A stretch of 64,000 nt of DNA from an uncultured Lachnospiraceae bacterium (GTDB lineage: Bacteria > Bacillota > Clostridia > Lachnospirales > Lachnospiraceae): assembly GCA_958428365.1 (NCBI GenBank), contig CAUAFT010000003.1:124001-188000 (forward strand). Reading direction: 5' to 3'. The notes beneath the pieces are model-generated. The model did no database searches and was not told the origin of the DNA. It saw only the letters and a list, made by a program, of their open reading frames with translations. Made by a program: the position numbers and the translations under genes. Positions within the stretch are counted from its first letter, which is position 1. Every line of letters begins with the position of its first letter. Shown here one piece after another: positions 1-6,147 of the stretch.

Positions 1-116
1 GCAACATTTACAAAATTGTCATTCAACATTCCCCTCTGTCTCAGGAACCATCCCAGAACCATCACTAAGAAGATGGGAAGGGTCACATTGATGCTGTAAA
101 TAAAATTCTCTAACAT
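1..116 (-). CDS. AEC-family transporter, N-terminal fragment (runs off window)
   Basis: The reverse strand reads ATG at 116 and stays open to the window edge (38 codons). The peptide begins MLENFIYSINVTLPIFLVMV and continues with GWFLRQRGMLNDNFVN. This first hydrophobic helix followed by a 'GW..R..G.L...' stretch is characteristic of the auxin efflux carrier (AEC) family of membrane permeases. In bacteria these often carry malate or other organic acids, but the substrate cannot be read here. No strong ribosome-binding site precedes the ATG. Identification rests on a short N-terminus and is moderate. Confidence 0.6.
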   Translation of the reverse strand, partial: MLENFIYSINVTLPIFLVMVLGWFLRQRGMLNDNFVNV

Positions 117-190
117 AATAATTCTCTAAGTTTTTCCATTGTATCATTCTCTAGATTTTTTCTACTATTTATATTAATTATAGGTATCTT

Positions 191-685
191 TTATTTTTTC
201 TTCTTCTCGTATTTCAGAAACTGAAATTCCAGATCAAAATAGGTCTGTTCCTCGCTGTCTGCCGTAATCTCCCATTCCTCCGATTCATCCAGATTCGGGA
301 AATAGGCATCTGCCTCGTAGGCATAGTCGATCTTAGTGATATGTGCCGTATCGCACAGATCTAAAAGCTGACGGTAGATGCTCTCGCCGCCGATGACATA
401 GATATCTTCGCTTGGATATTTTTCCAGCTCTTTTTTCAATTCCTCCATATCATGAAGTACCACGGCGTCCTTTACCTGATAATCCTTATCTTTTGTCAGA
501 ACAATGTTGACCCGGTTCTTAAGAGGTCTTCCATTGGGAAAGCTCTCCAGGGTCTTTCTTCCCATGACCACTACTTTTCCGGTAGTTGTCTCGCGGAAAA
601 ATTTCATATCCATGGGAATGCTCACCAGCAATCTGTTCCGCAGTCCAATTGCCCAGTTTTTGTCCACTGCTGCTATCAGGTTCAT
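191..685 (-). CDS. folA: dihydrofolate reductase
   Basis: Reduces dihydrofolate to tetrahydrofolate with NADPH in the cytoplasm, regenerating the cofactor oxidised by thymidylate synthase. The protein (about 164 aa, normal for the family) starts MNLIAAVDKNWAIG, and has the phosphate-binding 'VVMGRKTLESFP' motif and the 'IYVIGGESIYRQLL' segment typical of bacterial DHFR. The ATG at 685 is chosen because AGGAGG lies seven bases upstream; the in-frame ATG seven codons earlier overlaps that site. The Lys-rich C-terminus is usual. It lies about 100 bp downstream of thyA on the same strand, forming the common thyA-folA pair. Confidence 0.96.
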   Translation of the reverse strand: MNLIAAVDKNWAIGLRNRLLVSIPMDMKFFRETTTGKVVVMGRKTLESFPNGRPLKNRVNIVLTKDKDYQVKDAVVLHDMEELKKELEKYPSEDIYVIGGESIYRQLLDLCDTAHITKIDYAYEADAYFPNLDESEEWEITADSEEQTYFDLEFQFLKYEKKKK

Positions 686-787
686 CTTTTTTCCTCCTGC
701 TATCATTCTAAAATTCCAGGGTCAGACGGTATTTTCCCCTGCCACAATACGAATCGCTCCGGCGCATGCAACGCTTTCTATTATATG

Positions 788-1636
788 TTATATGGCAACC
801 GGAATATTTTTTATCTGGGGTCCCGTCACATAATCTGTGATCTGTACATCCTCCGGTGTAAAATCATAAAAATCTTTCACATCCGGATTCAGGGAAAACT
901 TGGGAGCGTCGTGGGTCTCCCTTGTAATCAGTTCCTCCACCAGCGGGATATGACGGTCATAGATATGGGCATCCGCAATCACATGCACCAGTTCTCCCAC
1001 CTGCATATCGCAGACCTGCGCCAGCATATGCATTAAGACCGCATACTGGCATACGTTCCAGTTATTCGCCGTTAAAATGTCCTGGGAACGCTGATTTAAA
1101 ATGGCATTTAGCGTCAGCTTCTCCTCTCCCTTTTTCTGGGTCACATTAAAGGTCATGCTGTAAGCGCAGGGATAGAGGTTCATCTCATGGAGATCCTGGT
1201 GTACATAGATATTGGTCATGATCCTGCGGCTGTATGGATTGTTCTTTAAATCATAGATGACCCGGTCCACCTGATCCATCATTCCCTCCTTGTACTGATG
1301 CTTGACTCCCAGTTGATATCCGTAAGCCTTTCCGATGGAACCGTCCTCATCCGCCCACTCGTCCCAGATATGGCTGTTCAGCTCATGGATGTTATTAGAC
1401 TTCTTCTGCCAGATCCAGAGCATCTCATCCGTACAGCTTTTGATCGCCGTCTTTCGCAGGGTGATCGCCGGAAACTCCTTCGACAGATCATAACGGTTGA
1501 CGACTCCGAATTTTTTGATGGTATAGGCGCTGGCTCCGTCCGCCCAGTGAGGACGCACCTTCTCTCCCTCCGTGCTGACTCCGTTTTCCAGAATGTCCCT
1601 GCACATGTCTATAAATATACGGTCTGCAATGCTCAT
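788..1636 (-). CDS. thyA: thymidylate synthase
   Basis: Methylates dUMP to dTMP using methylene-tetrahydrofolate, producing dihydrofolate for the neighbouring FolA. At 282 aa it matches ThyA length. Visible motifs are the catalytic cysteine in 'LYPCAYSMTFNV', the 'LNQRSQDI' substrate arginine loop, and 'HVIADAHIYDRHI' near the C-terminus. The active-site flank is PCA rather than the textbook PCH, a variant I believe is common in Clostridia. The start follows a GGGAG-type ribosome-binding site, and a small hairpin (TCCGTC-AAAA-GACGGA) sits just before it. It is the first gene of a thyA-folA operon. Confidence 0.96.
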   Translation of the reverse strand: MSIADRIFIDMCRDILENGVSTEGEKVRPHWADGASAYTIKKFGVVNRYDLSKEFPAITLRKTAIKSCTDEMLWIWQKKSNNIHELNSHIWDEWADEDGSIGKAYGYQLGVKHQYKEGMMDQVDRVIYDLKNNPYSRRIMTNIYVHQDLHEMNLYPCAYSMTFNVTQKKGEEKLTLNAILNQRSQDILTANNWNVCQYAVLMHMLAQVCDMQVGELVHVIADAHIYDRHIPLVEELITRETHDAPKFSLNPDVKDFYDFTPEDVQITDYVTGPQIKNIPVAI

Positions 1637-1688
1637 GGTTCTTCTCCCTTTCCTCCCTCCGTCTTTTGACGGAAGATACTAACTATTC

Positions 1689-1717
1689 ATTTTACCTGAT
1701 TCTACCCGCGGTTGCAA
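1689..1717 (-). promoter_or_regulatory. probable sigma-A promoter of thyA-folA
   Basis: On the reverse strand TTGCAA (1712-1717) and TAAAAT (1689-1694) are separated by exactly 17 bp, giving a start about 45 bases before the thyA ATG. Confidence 0.6.
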
Positions 1718-1810
1718 GATTCCTGCTCTTAAATTTCCTCCTTTTCCAAAAACAATTTTCAAATAATTTTTATAACCGCAAAAATTGCCATTCCCTTAAA
1801 AATTTTAATG

Positions 1811-1910
1811 TGGTATAATGTTTGATGACATTATACCACGCCGAATGGCATCCAAAGCGGAGCGCCATGTGTGGAACACATGACATAATGTCGTCGGACA
1901 TTCGTATCGC
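1811..1910 (+). promoter_or_regulatory. hairpin-rich leader upstream of small membrane protein gene
   Basis: This stretch contains four inverted repeats in a row. TGGTATAATG (1811-1820) pairs with CATTATACCA (1829-1838) and contains an extended -10 box (TGGTATAAT). CGAATG (1842-1847) and CATTCG (1899-1904) could close a larger structure that encloses CATGTGT-GGA-ACACATG (1866-1882) and ATGTC-GTCG-GACAT (1888-1901). It lies 45 bp before the ribosome-binding site of the next plus-strand gene. I see no match to a riboswitch class I know; a structured 5' leader or a regulator-binding cluster are both possible. The reverse-strand ORFs across it look non-coding. Confidence 0.4.
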
Positions 1911-1954
1911 AATTGAAAAATTACAACATAAATTACAATAAGGAGAACCATCAC

Positions 1955-2194
1955 ATGAGCCAGGAAAAAGTAGACCGCTATAAAAAAGAAAAAGCAAACC
2001 GCAAACAGACCATGAAAAAGCAAAAGATCAAATCCGTCGCAGCTGCCATCTGCGCCGTCATCGTCTGTGCTGTCATCGTAGGCTGGGGCGGATATTCCAT
2101 CTACGATCGTTATGAAGAAAGCCAGCCGACCAAATATCTAGAGGTTGACGCCTCTGCTCTCACAGAATATGAGAACTCTTTGATGGAAGAGTGA
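1955..2194 (+). CDS. small single-pass membrane protein, function unknown
   Basis: A 79-aa protein with a Lys/Arg/Gln-rich N-terminus (about 30 residues), one transmembrane helix (residues about 29-50, 'VAAAICAVIVCAVIVGWGGY') and a short acidic exterior tail ending NSLMEE. The ATG at 1955 is preceded by AAGGAG at good spacing, so the upstream in-frame ATG at 1913 is not used here. The positive-inside rule places the N-terminus in the cytoplasm. I do not recognise a named family and assign no function. It is followed by a bidirectional terminator shared with the convergent gene. Confidence 0.75.
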   Translation: MSQEKVDRYKKEKANRKQTMKKQKIKSVAAAICAVIVCAVIVGWGGYSIYDRYEESQPTKYLEVDASALTEYENSLMEE

Positions 2195-2195
2195 C

Positions 2196-2231
2196 AAAAA
2201 ATCAGGAAAGCCGTCCGCTTCCCTGATTTTT
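2196..2231. terminator. bidirectional rho-independent terminator
   Basis: AAAAATCAGG and CCTGATTTTT form the stem, with A and T runs on both sides. It ends the plus-strand gene above and the convergent minus-strand gene below. Confidence 0.75.
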
Positions 2232-2254
2232 ATTTTTCTTTTCTTATTTGCTCT

Positions 2255-2701
2255 CTAATTTTCCACCTTCGCCTTTTCCACCGCATCCTCAATGGCATTC
2301 ATCAGCACCATGCTGGTATATTGATTTTCACTGTTATATGTAATATTATCCAAAGACTGGCTCTCATAAATCTGCTCTGCCAGATCTTCCAGCGCCGGCT
2401 CCACCAGAGGATACATTGTCTCCACCGATTCATCCAGATTTACTAAAGATATGGAATTGATATTGTTCTCATCCACCGCCACTTCTACGTCCAGAATATT
2501 GTCATTGAAAAGAATGGAGGAGGTATAAACCCCTGCCTGATACTTCATGGTCTCTTCCGCTTCCTTTTCCTTCCCGTCTCCTCCTTTTTTTCCGAACATA
2601 CACACAAGAAGGATGATTAAGAGAATTCCAAGTCCCACGAATATTGCCGTATAAATCAATTCTTTCATATGAAACACTACTATTTTTGTCTTTGCACTCA
2701 A
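2255..2701 (-). CDS. membrane-anchored degenerate FMN_bind-like protein
   Basis: A 148-aa protein with one N-terminal transmembrane helix (residues about 14-36) and an acidic external domain. The domain follows the FMN_bind layout: 'YTSSILFNDNILDVEVAVDENNINSI', then 'ALEDLAEQIYESQSLDN', then 'QYTSMVLMNAIEDAVEKA'. Where true family members carry the flavinylation motif SGAT-Y-S-S, this one reads SENQ-Y-T-S, so the threonine that ApbE modifies is missing. The start is TTG at 2701, favoured because GGGGAGG lies seven bases upstream and the later in-frame ATG has no such site. Homology is my inference from pattern; covalent FMN is not expected. Confidence 0.6.
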   Translation of the reverse strand: MSAKTKIVVFHMKELIYTAIFVGLGILLIILLVCMFGKKGGDGKEKEAEETMKYQAGVYTSSILFNDNILDVEVAVDENNINSISLVNLDESVETMYPLVEPALEDLAEQIYESQSLDNITYNSENQYTSMVLMNAIEDAVEKAKVEN

Positions 2702-2757
2702 TGTGGAACCTCCCCATGTTTTATTTACTATATCCTATGTACCTGTTTTTGGAAATA

Positions 2758-3624
2758 TTACAACAGTTTTTCCAGCGGCTGGAAGGTATAGCCCATCTCC
2801 TCCCATTTCGTCAGCAGCTCATCCAGGATCTCCCCGTTTGTCTTGGACGTATTATGTAAAAGTACAATGGCTCCCGGGTGGATTCTTGTTAAAAGTTTAT
2901 CAAAAGCCTCCTCCTTTGTGGGCTGAGCGTCCACATTCCAATCCACATAGGCAAGACTCCAGAAAAAGGTCTTATATCCCAGCTCCTTTGCCATTTTCAG
3001 GTTTTCCGTGCTGTATTTTCCCTGAGGCGGACGATAGTATTTCGTCATCTCCTTGCCCGTAATCTCTTTGTACAGATCCGATACGCCTTCGATCTCCTCT
3101 CTAAAAGATTCCATATCGGAGATCGTGGACATGTCCGGATGATGGTAAGTATGATTTCCCACAGTATGCCCTTCTTTTACCATCCGTTTTACAAGATCCG
3201 GGCTGGTCTCCAGAAAATTGCCCACCACAAAGAAGGTTGCCTTGGCATTATGCTTCTTTAAGGCGTCCAATATGGGCTCCGTGTTGCCGTTTTCATAGCC
3301 GCAGTCGAAGGTCAGATAGAGGACCTTCTCCTTCTTGTCTCCCATAAAATAAGTGTCATATTTTTTCAATTCCTCCGGGGTAGCGTTACCGGTGGGCTGT
3401 TCCCCTTCAGAGCCGAACCCAAGCCCCCAGTTCTCCACCTGGTTTTTGGTGACCTGAATAGCACTCATGCACTGGTCCGCCAGAGACGCCGTGCCGTTTC
3501 CCGCTAAGAACAGGACTAAGGCTCCCGCAAAAAATACCGCCGATTTTTTCCACGGGAAGTTTTTTCCTGATCCTTTCTTAAATATCCTTTTCTCTCTCTT
3601 CTTTTTCATAAAAAACCACGCCAT
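2758..3624 (-). CDS. pdaA: polysaccharide deacetylase, PdaA-like
   Basis: NodB-type deacetylase expected to remove acetyl groups from cell-wall sugar (N-acetylmuramic acid in the PdaA subgroup, the step before muramic delta-lactam formation in spore cortex). A cytoplasmic basic tail and signal anchor (about residues 27-45) precede the catalytic domain. The metal and catalytic motifs are visible: 'LTFDCGYENGN' (motif 1, in the PdaA-specific form TFDCGYENG), 'GNHTYHHPD' (H-x3-H), 'YYRPPQGKYS' (motif 3) and 'VLLHNTSKTN'. At 288 aa the length fits. A hairpin with a T-run overlaps the proposed start, and no good ribosome-binding site is seen; MKKKREK five codons later is an alternative start. Confidence 0.88.
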   Translation of the reverse strand: MAWFFMKKKREKRIFKKGSGKNFPWKKSAVFFAGALVLFLAGNGTASLADQCMSAIQVTKNQVENWGLGFGSEGEQPTGNATPEELKKYDTYFMGDKKEKVLYLTFDCGYENGNTEPILDALKKHNAKATFFVVGNFLETSPDLVKRMVKEGHTVGNHTYHHPDMSTISDMESFREEIEGVSDLYKEITGKEMTKYYRPPQGKYSTENLKMAKELGYKTFFWSLAYVDWNVDAQPTKEEAFDKLLTRIHPGAIVLLHNTSKTNGEILDELLTKWEEMGYTFQPLEKLL

Positions 3625-3654
3625 ATAGTCTTATTATCATTCTATACGGCGTGG
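3616..3654 (-). terminator. strong hairpin with T-run overlapping the pdaA start
   Basis: On the reverse strand CCACGCCGTATAG pairs with CTATATGGCGTGG (13 bp with one wobble), followed at once by TTTTTT and then ATGAAAAAG of the pdaA reading frame. The A-run on the other side makes it bidirectional. It either blocks read-through from the tRNA region or works as an attenuator or start-codon lock for pdaA. Confidence 0.65.
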
Positions 3655-3730
3655 ATTTTTTTATTCCTGTTGTCTTATTCTGGTTTTTGCATTATTTTGC
3701 GCTGGCAATGCAACACCTAAAATAAATAGA

Positions 3731-3759
3731 TTGAAATAGCAAATCGGCTATGCTAAAAT
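3731..3759 (+). promoter_or_regulatory. promoter of holin-like toxin mRNA
   Basis: TTGAAA (3731-3736), 17 bp, then TAAAAT (3754-3759) with an extended TGC. The predicted start near 3766 coincides with the first base of the sequence that pairs with the mRNA 3' end. Confidence 0.7.
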
Positions 3760-3851
3760 TTTTTTGAAGAAAAGCACCCATGACAGGGTGGGAGCCTCCC
3801 GAATTTATGAAAACCGGGTTTCCGGAATACATAGGAAGGGAGGTGGCGCTC

Positions 3852-3968
3852 ATGACGGCTTATGAAATCGTTTCGATATTCATTGGAATATTAGCTTTGC
3901 TGATGTCCTTTGGAAGTTTGATTGTTGCGTTGCTTGCCTTTCTCGATAAGAGAAACAAGCGAAAATAA
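3852..3968 (+). CDS. putative holin-like type I toxin (Hol-Tox family)
   Basis: A 38-aa peptide, MTAYEIVSIFIGILALLMSF followed by GSLIVALLAFLDKRNKRK: a short polar N-terminus, one hydrophobic helix, and a basic tail. This is the pattern of the 'putative holin-like toxin' family, membrane peptides of type I toxin-antitoxin loci. The start at 3852 has GGGAGG upstream at proper spacing; the longer frame from 3780 lacks one. Its promoter, a 5' end complementary to the 3' end (3766-3780 with 4051-4064), and an opposing promoter for an antisense RNA over the 3' end all support a type I TA unit. Toxicity is inferred from family. Confidence 0.8.
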   Translation: MTAYEIVSIFIGILALLMSFGSLIVALLAFLDKRNKRK

Positions 3969-4064
3969 AAATGCCTATCCTGTCTGCCAACAGGATAGGC
4001 GCCTATCATTGATAGGTTCATAAAAATCCTTGGGAGCATCCACTTTGGAGTGGGTGCTTTCTTC
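3964..4064 (-). ncRNA. predicted antisense antitoxin RNA of the holin-like locus
   Basis: A reverse-strand promoter at 4071-4099 would start an RNA near 4064. It runs about 100 nt across the 3' untranslated region of the toxin mRNA and ends at the hairpin GCCTATCCTG/CAGGATAGGC (3973-4000), which on this strand is followed by ATTTTTATTTT. Overlap with the toxin 3' end resembles TxpA/RatA and BsrG/SR4. Both ends are predictions. Confidence 0.65.
4035..4062 (+). terminator. terminator of holin-like toxin mRNA
   Basis: AGCATCCACT (4035-4044) pairs with AGTGGGTGCT (4049-4058), loop TTGG, then TTCTT. Its 3' arm is also complementary to the predicted mRNA 5' end. Confidence 0.7.
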
Positions 4065-4070
4065 AATTTG

Positions 4071-4099
4071 ATAATACCATTCCCTCGTCAAGAAATCAA
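4071..4099 (-). promoter_or_regulatory. promoter of antisense antitoxin RNA
   Basis: On the reverse strand TTGATT (4094-4099) and TATTAT (4071-4076) are 17 bp apart, with an extended TGG before the -10. Confidence 0.65.
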
Positions 4100-4236
4100 G
4101 TGATTTCTACTTCCTCAGGTCATCAACGGATCCCTGAAAACCTGAAAAAACGCGACGGACTCACAAGGACTCAAACCTCGAAAATAAAAAAATCTCAACT
4201 CCCGCATAAACACCGGATCTGAGACCAAATAAAAAG

Positions 4237-4309
4237 AGCGCGAGACGGGACTCGAACCCGCGGCCCCGACCTTGGCAAGGTCGTGCTCCACCAACTGAGC
4301 CACTCGCGC
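4237..4309 (-). tRNA. tRNA-Gly(GCC)
   Basis: Cloverleaf on the reverse strand: acceptor GCGCGAG/CTCGCGC, D-arm GCTC...GAGC, anticodon stem GACC/GGTC around loop TTGCCAA (anticodon GCC, glycine), and T-arm GCGGG-TTCGAGT-CCCGT. The 3' CCA is not encoded. It has its own near-consensus promoter and a T-rich terminator directly after. Confidence 0.95.
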
Positions 4310-4331
4310 ATATGTGTTAGACACAAATCAT

Positions 4332-4360
4332 ATTATACTGATTCTCCCGATTTTTGTCAA
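4332..4360 (-). promoter_or_regulatory. consensus promoter of tRNA-Gly
   Basis: TTGACA, 17 bp, TATAAT on the reverse strand, an exact match to the sigma-A consensus, placed between the end of the glycosyltransferase gene and the tRNA. Confidence 0.9.
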
Positions 4361-4376
4361 CACATTTTTTCACTTT

Positions 4377-5336
4377 CTAATCCATATTTTTTTCCGATTC
4401 ATCCGATGCTCCGCCCCCGCGCACCTCATCTACAATATAAGACGGGCGGTTCCTCACCTCATCTAAGATCCTCCAGATATACTCTCCCAAAATTCCAAGC
4501 GTCAGCATAATAATGCCAAACGCCAACAGGATCAACAATATAGTGGTGGTATACCCTTCCACTGTAATATATCCGGTCCTCCACTGTACCAAAAGCACCA
4601 CCGCCCAGATCAGGGCACCTGCAATGGAGATGCCTCCCACTACCGTCACACAGCGGATTGGAAAATAGGAAAACGAGATCAGGGAATCCACTGTCAGCTT
4701 GATCTTTTTCGCCAGCGTCCATCCCGATTTTCCAATCTCCCTTTTTCTGCGGACATAGTAGACCTTCTCGCTCTCAAATCCACTCCACAGCACCTGCTCT
4801 GTCAACGGCGCATTTTTTTCACTGATCTGTACCAGGATGTCAATCACCTGGCGGCTGATCATATAGGTGTCAAATCCCCCTTTTGGCATATTATCCAGAG
4901 CGAACTTCCGCATCATCCAGCAGTAAATCTTTGAAAACATCTTCTGGGAAAGCGGCTCGTCCCGATCCTCCCGCACCGCCAGCACGACCTTCGCTCCATG
5001 CCGGTATTTTTCCAGCATTTCCAGAATGATTTCAGAAGGCTCTTGCAGATCCGCCGCCTTTCGCACCGCCACATCTCCGGTACACTGGGCAAATCCCGCC
5101 AGCGTTGCCAGATGTTCCCCGAAGTTTCTCGACAGATTGACCAACTTGATATTCCGGTCCGCCGCCGCAAGCTCCTGCATCACCCGATAGGAACCATCCT
5201 TCGAACCGTCGTTGACCATAACGATCTCATAGTCGCAGTCCAGCACATCCAGTACCTTTTCCTTTATATCCGCATACAGCGGTCTCAAATTGTCCTCGTT
5301 ATAGTAGACCGGAACAATAATTGATAACTTCTCCAT
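4377..5336 (-). CDS. family 2 glycosyltransferase, ArnC/GtrB/DPM1-like
   Basis: A GT2 enzyme that most likely transfers a sugar from a nucleotide donor to undecaprenyl phosphate at the inner membrane face. The GT-A domain (about residues 1-225) opens LSIIVPVYYNEDNLRPLY and has 'MVNDGSKDGSY' and 'VAVRKAADLQEP', the position of the DXD-like acidic motif. Two C-terminal transmembrane helices (about 232-258 and 268-292) match the ArnC/GtrB subgroup (usual length 310-330). It is the last gene of a six-gene minus-strand operon holding an aminotransferase, an ATP-grasp enzyme and two ArnE/ArnF-like proteins, so an amino-sugar polyprenyl phosphate is a reasonable product. The substrate is inferred. 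Confidence 0.88.
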   Translation of the reverse strand: MEKLSIIVPVYYNEDNLRPLYADIKEKVLDVLDCDYEIVMVNDGSKDGSYRVMQELAAADRNIKLVNLSRNFGEHLATLAGFAQCTGDVAVRKAADLQEPSEIILEMLEKYRHGAKVVLAVREDRDEPLSQKMFSKIYCWMMRKFALDNMPKGGFDTYMISRQVIDILVQISEKNAPLTEQVLWSGFESEKVYYVRRKREIGKSGWTLAKKIKLTVDSLISFSYFPIRCVTVVGGISIAGALIWAVVLLVQWRTGYITVEGYTTTILLILLAFGIIMLTLGILGEYIWRILDEVRNRPSYIVDEVRGGGASDESEKNMD

Positions 5337-5468
5337 ATTATTTCCATCCTTTTAACAGCTAATCTCTTCTCCTGCCTGTACTCTTATGTCAATCATTTTT
5401 GTTAAGCGGACATTCCCAATCCGCTTTGCTGCATACCTATGTTCAAAATATCTGCATATCCCCTTTTT

Positions 5469-5807
5469 TCAGAGATAAAAAATTACGATTCCCAGGATAA
5501 TACAGAGATTCCCCAACATTTTTTTCTTCGTAACCCGCTCTCCCAAAAAAATCCTTCCCAGTATCATCACAAAGAGATATCCCAGAGCTTCAATGATTGG
5601 TCCGTTTTTATAATCCAGCCCCGAAAAACCATAGATCGTCAGCAGGGTGGACAAAACCAGCAGTCCGTATCCCGCGATCACATAGACGTTCAGATATTCT
5701 CTGATAAAACGATCATAGGTTTTCAGCGCGCTCTTTTTTAATAATATCTGCGAAAAAGACGCCACCAGCACCGAGAGGAGCAGCATCAGTCCATATTTAT
5801 TCATCAT
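5469..5807 (-). CDS. small DMT/EamA-like membrane protein (ArnE/ArnF-like half 2)
   Basis: A 112-aa, four-helix protein of the drug/metabolite transporter superfamily. It has the EamA-type end 'GYLFVMILGRIFLGERVTKKKMLGNLCIILGIVIF', where the Glu-Arg after the third helix is typical. Half-size DMT proteins work as pairs, as in EmrE-type exporters and ArnE/ArnF, which flip undecaprenyl-phosphate aminoarabinose. It overlaps the upstream partner by 11 bases and is followed by a polyprenyl-phosphate GT2, so a flippase role in the same glycan pathway is the best inference. A true multidrug exporter cannot be excluded. Confidence 0.8.
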   Translation of the reverse strand: MMNKYGLMLLLSVLVASFSQILLKKSALKTYDRFIREYLNVYVIAGYGLLVLSTLLTIYGFSGLDYKNGPIIEALGYLFVMILGRIFLGERVTKKKMLGNLCIILGIVIFYL

Positions 5808-6147
5808 CTGAATTTACCACCATAATCCCTATAAATACTACCACAATTCCAAGCACATTCTTCCAGGTCACCTGCTCCTTAAAAAACAGGGTCGCCCACA
5901 CAATGGACCAGAAGATTCCCGCCGCCTTGTTCGCATAGGCAATGGAGATGTCAAACCTCTTGATGATCTGCTGCCAGAGGATCGCATAGACTCCCAGAAT
6001 CAGAATCTCTATCCCATAGCAAAACAAAAAGCCCCTGGAAAGAAACTCATAACCAGAAGCGAACTTCGCCGCCACGGTGGAAAGGGTGTAGATCAATATA
6101 ATACTCTGTAAAATAGCAATCTGTTTTAATTTCTCACGCTTTGTCAT
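5797..6147 (-). CDS. small DMT/EamA-like membrane protein (ArnE/ArnF-like half 1)
   Basis: A 116-aa, four-helix DMT protein: 'IIYTLSTVAAKFAS', 'YGIEILILGVYAILWQ', 'AAGIFWSIVWATLFFKEQV' and 'NVLGIVVVFIGIMVV'. The Phe-Lys-Glu after helix three is the usual EamA half motif. It overlaps the ATP-grasp gene by 14 bases upstream and its partner by 11 bases downstream, indicating tight translational coupling and a heteromeric transporter. Context with GT2 and sugar aminotransferase genes suggests flipping of a lipid-linked amino sugar, by analogy with ArnE/ArnF. Function is inferred. Confidence 0.8.
   Translation of the reverse strand: MTKREKLKQIAILQSIILIYTLSTVAAKFASGYEFLSRGFLFCYGIEILILGVYAILWQQIIKRFDISIAYANKAAGIFWSIVWATLFFKEQVTWKNVLGIVVVFIGIMVVNSDDE

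Noticed and set aside
452..1036. 194-aa plus-strand ORF over folA and thyA
   Set aside because: It is an opposite-strand shadow of two clear enzymes, with Cys/His-rich nonsense composition.
1770..2023. Two overlapping reverse ORFs of 72-75 aa
   Set aside because: They cross the inverted-repeat leader and the start of a plus-strand gene with a good ribosome-binding site, and have none themselves.
4115..4324. 69-aa reverse ORF with a 'VAQLVEH...GSSPVSRS' ending
   Set aside because: It is the translation of the tRNA-Gly gene and its terminator, a well-known artefact.
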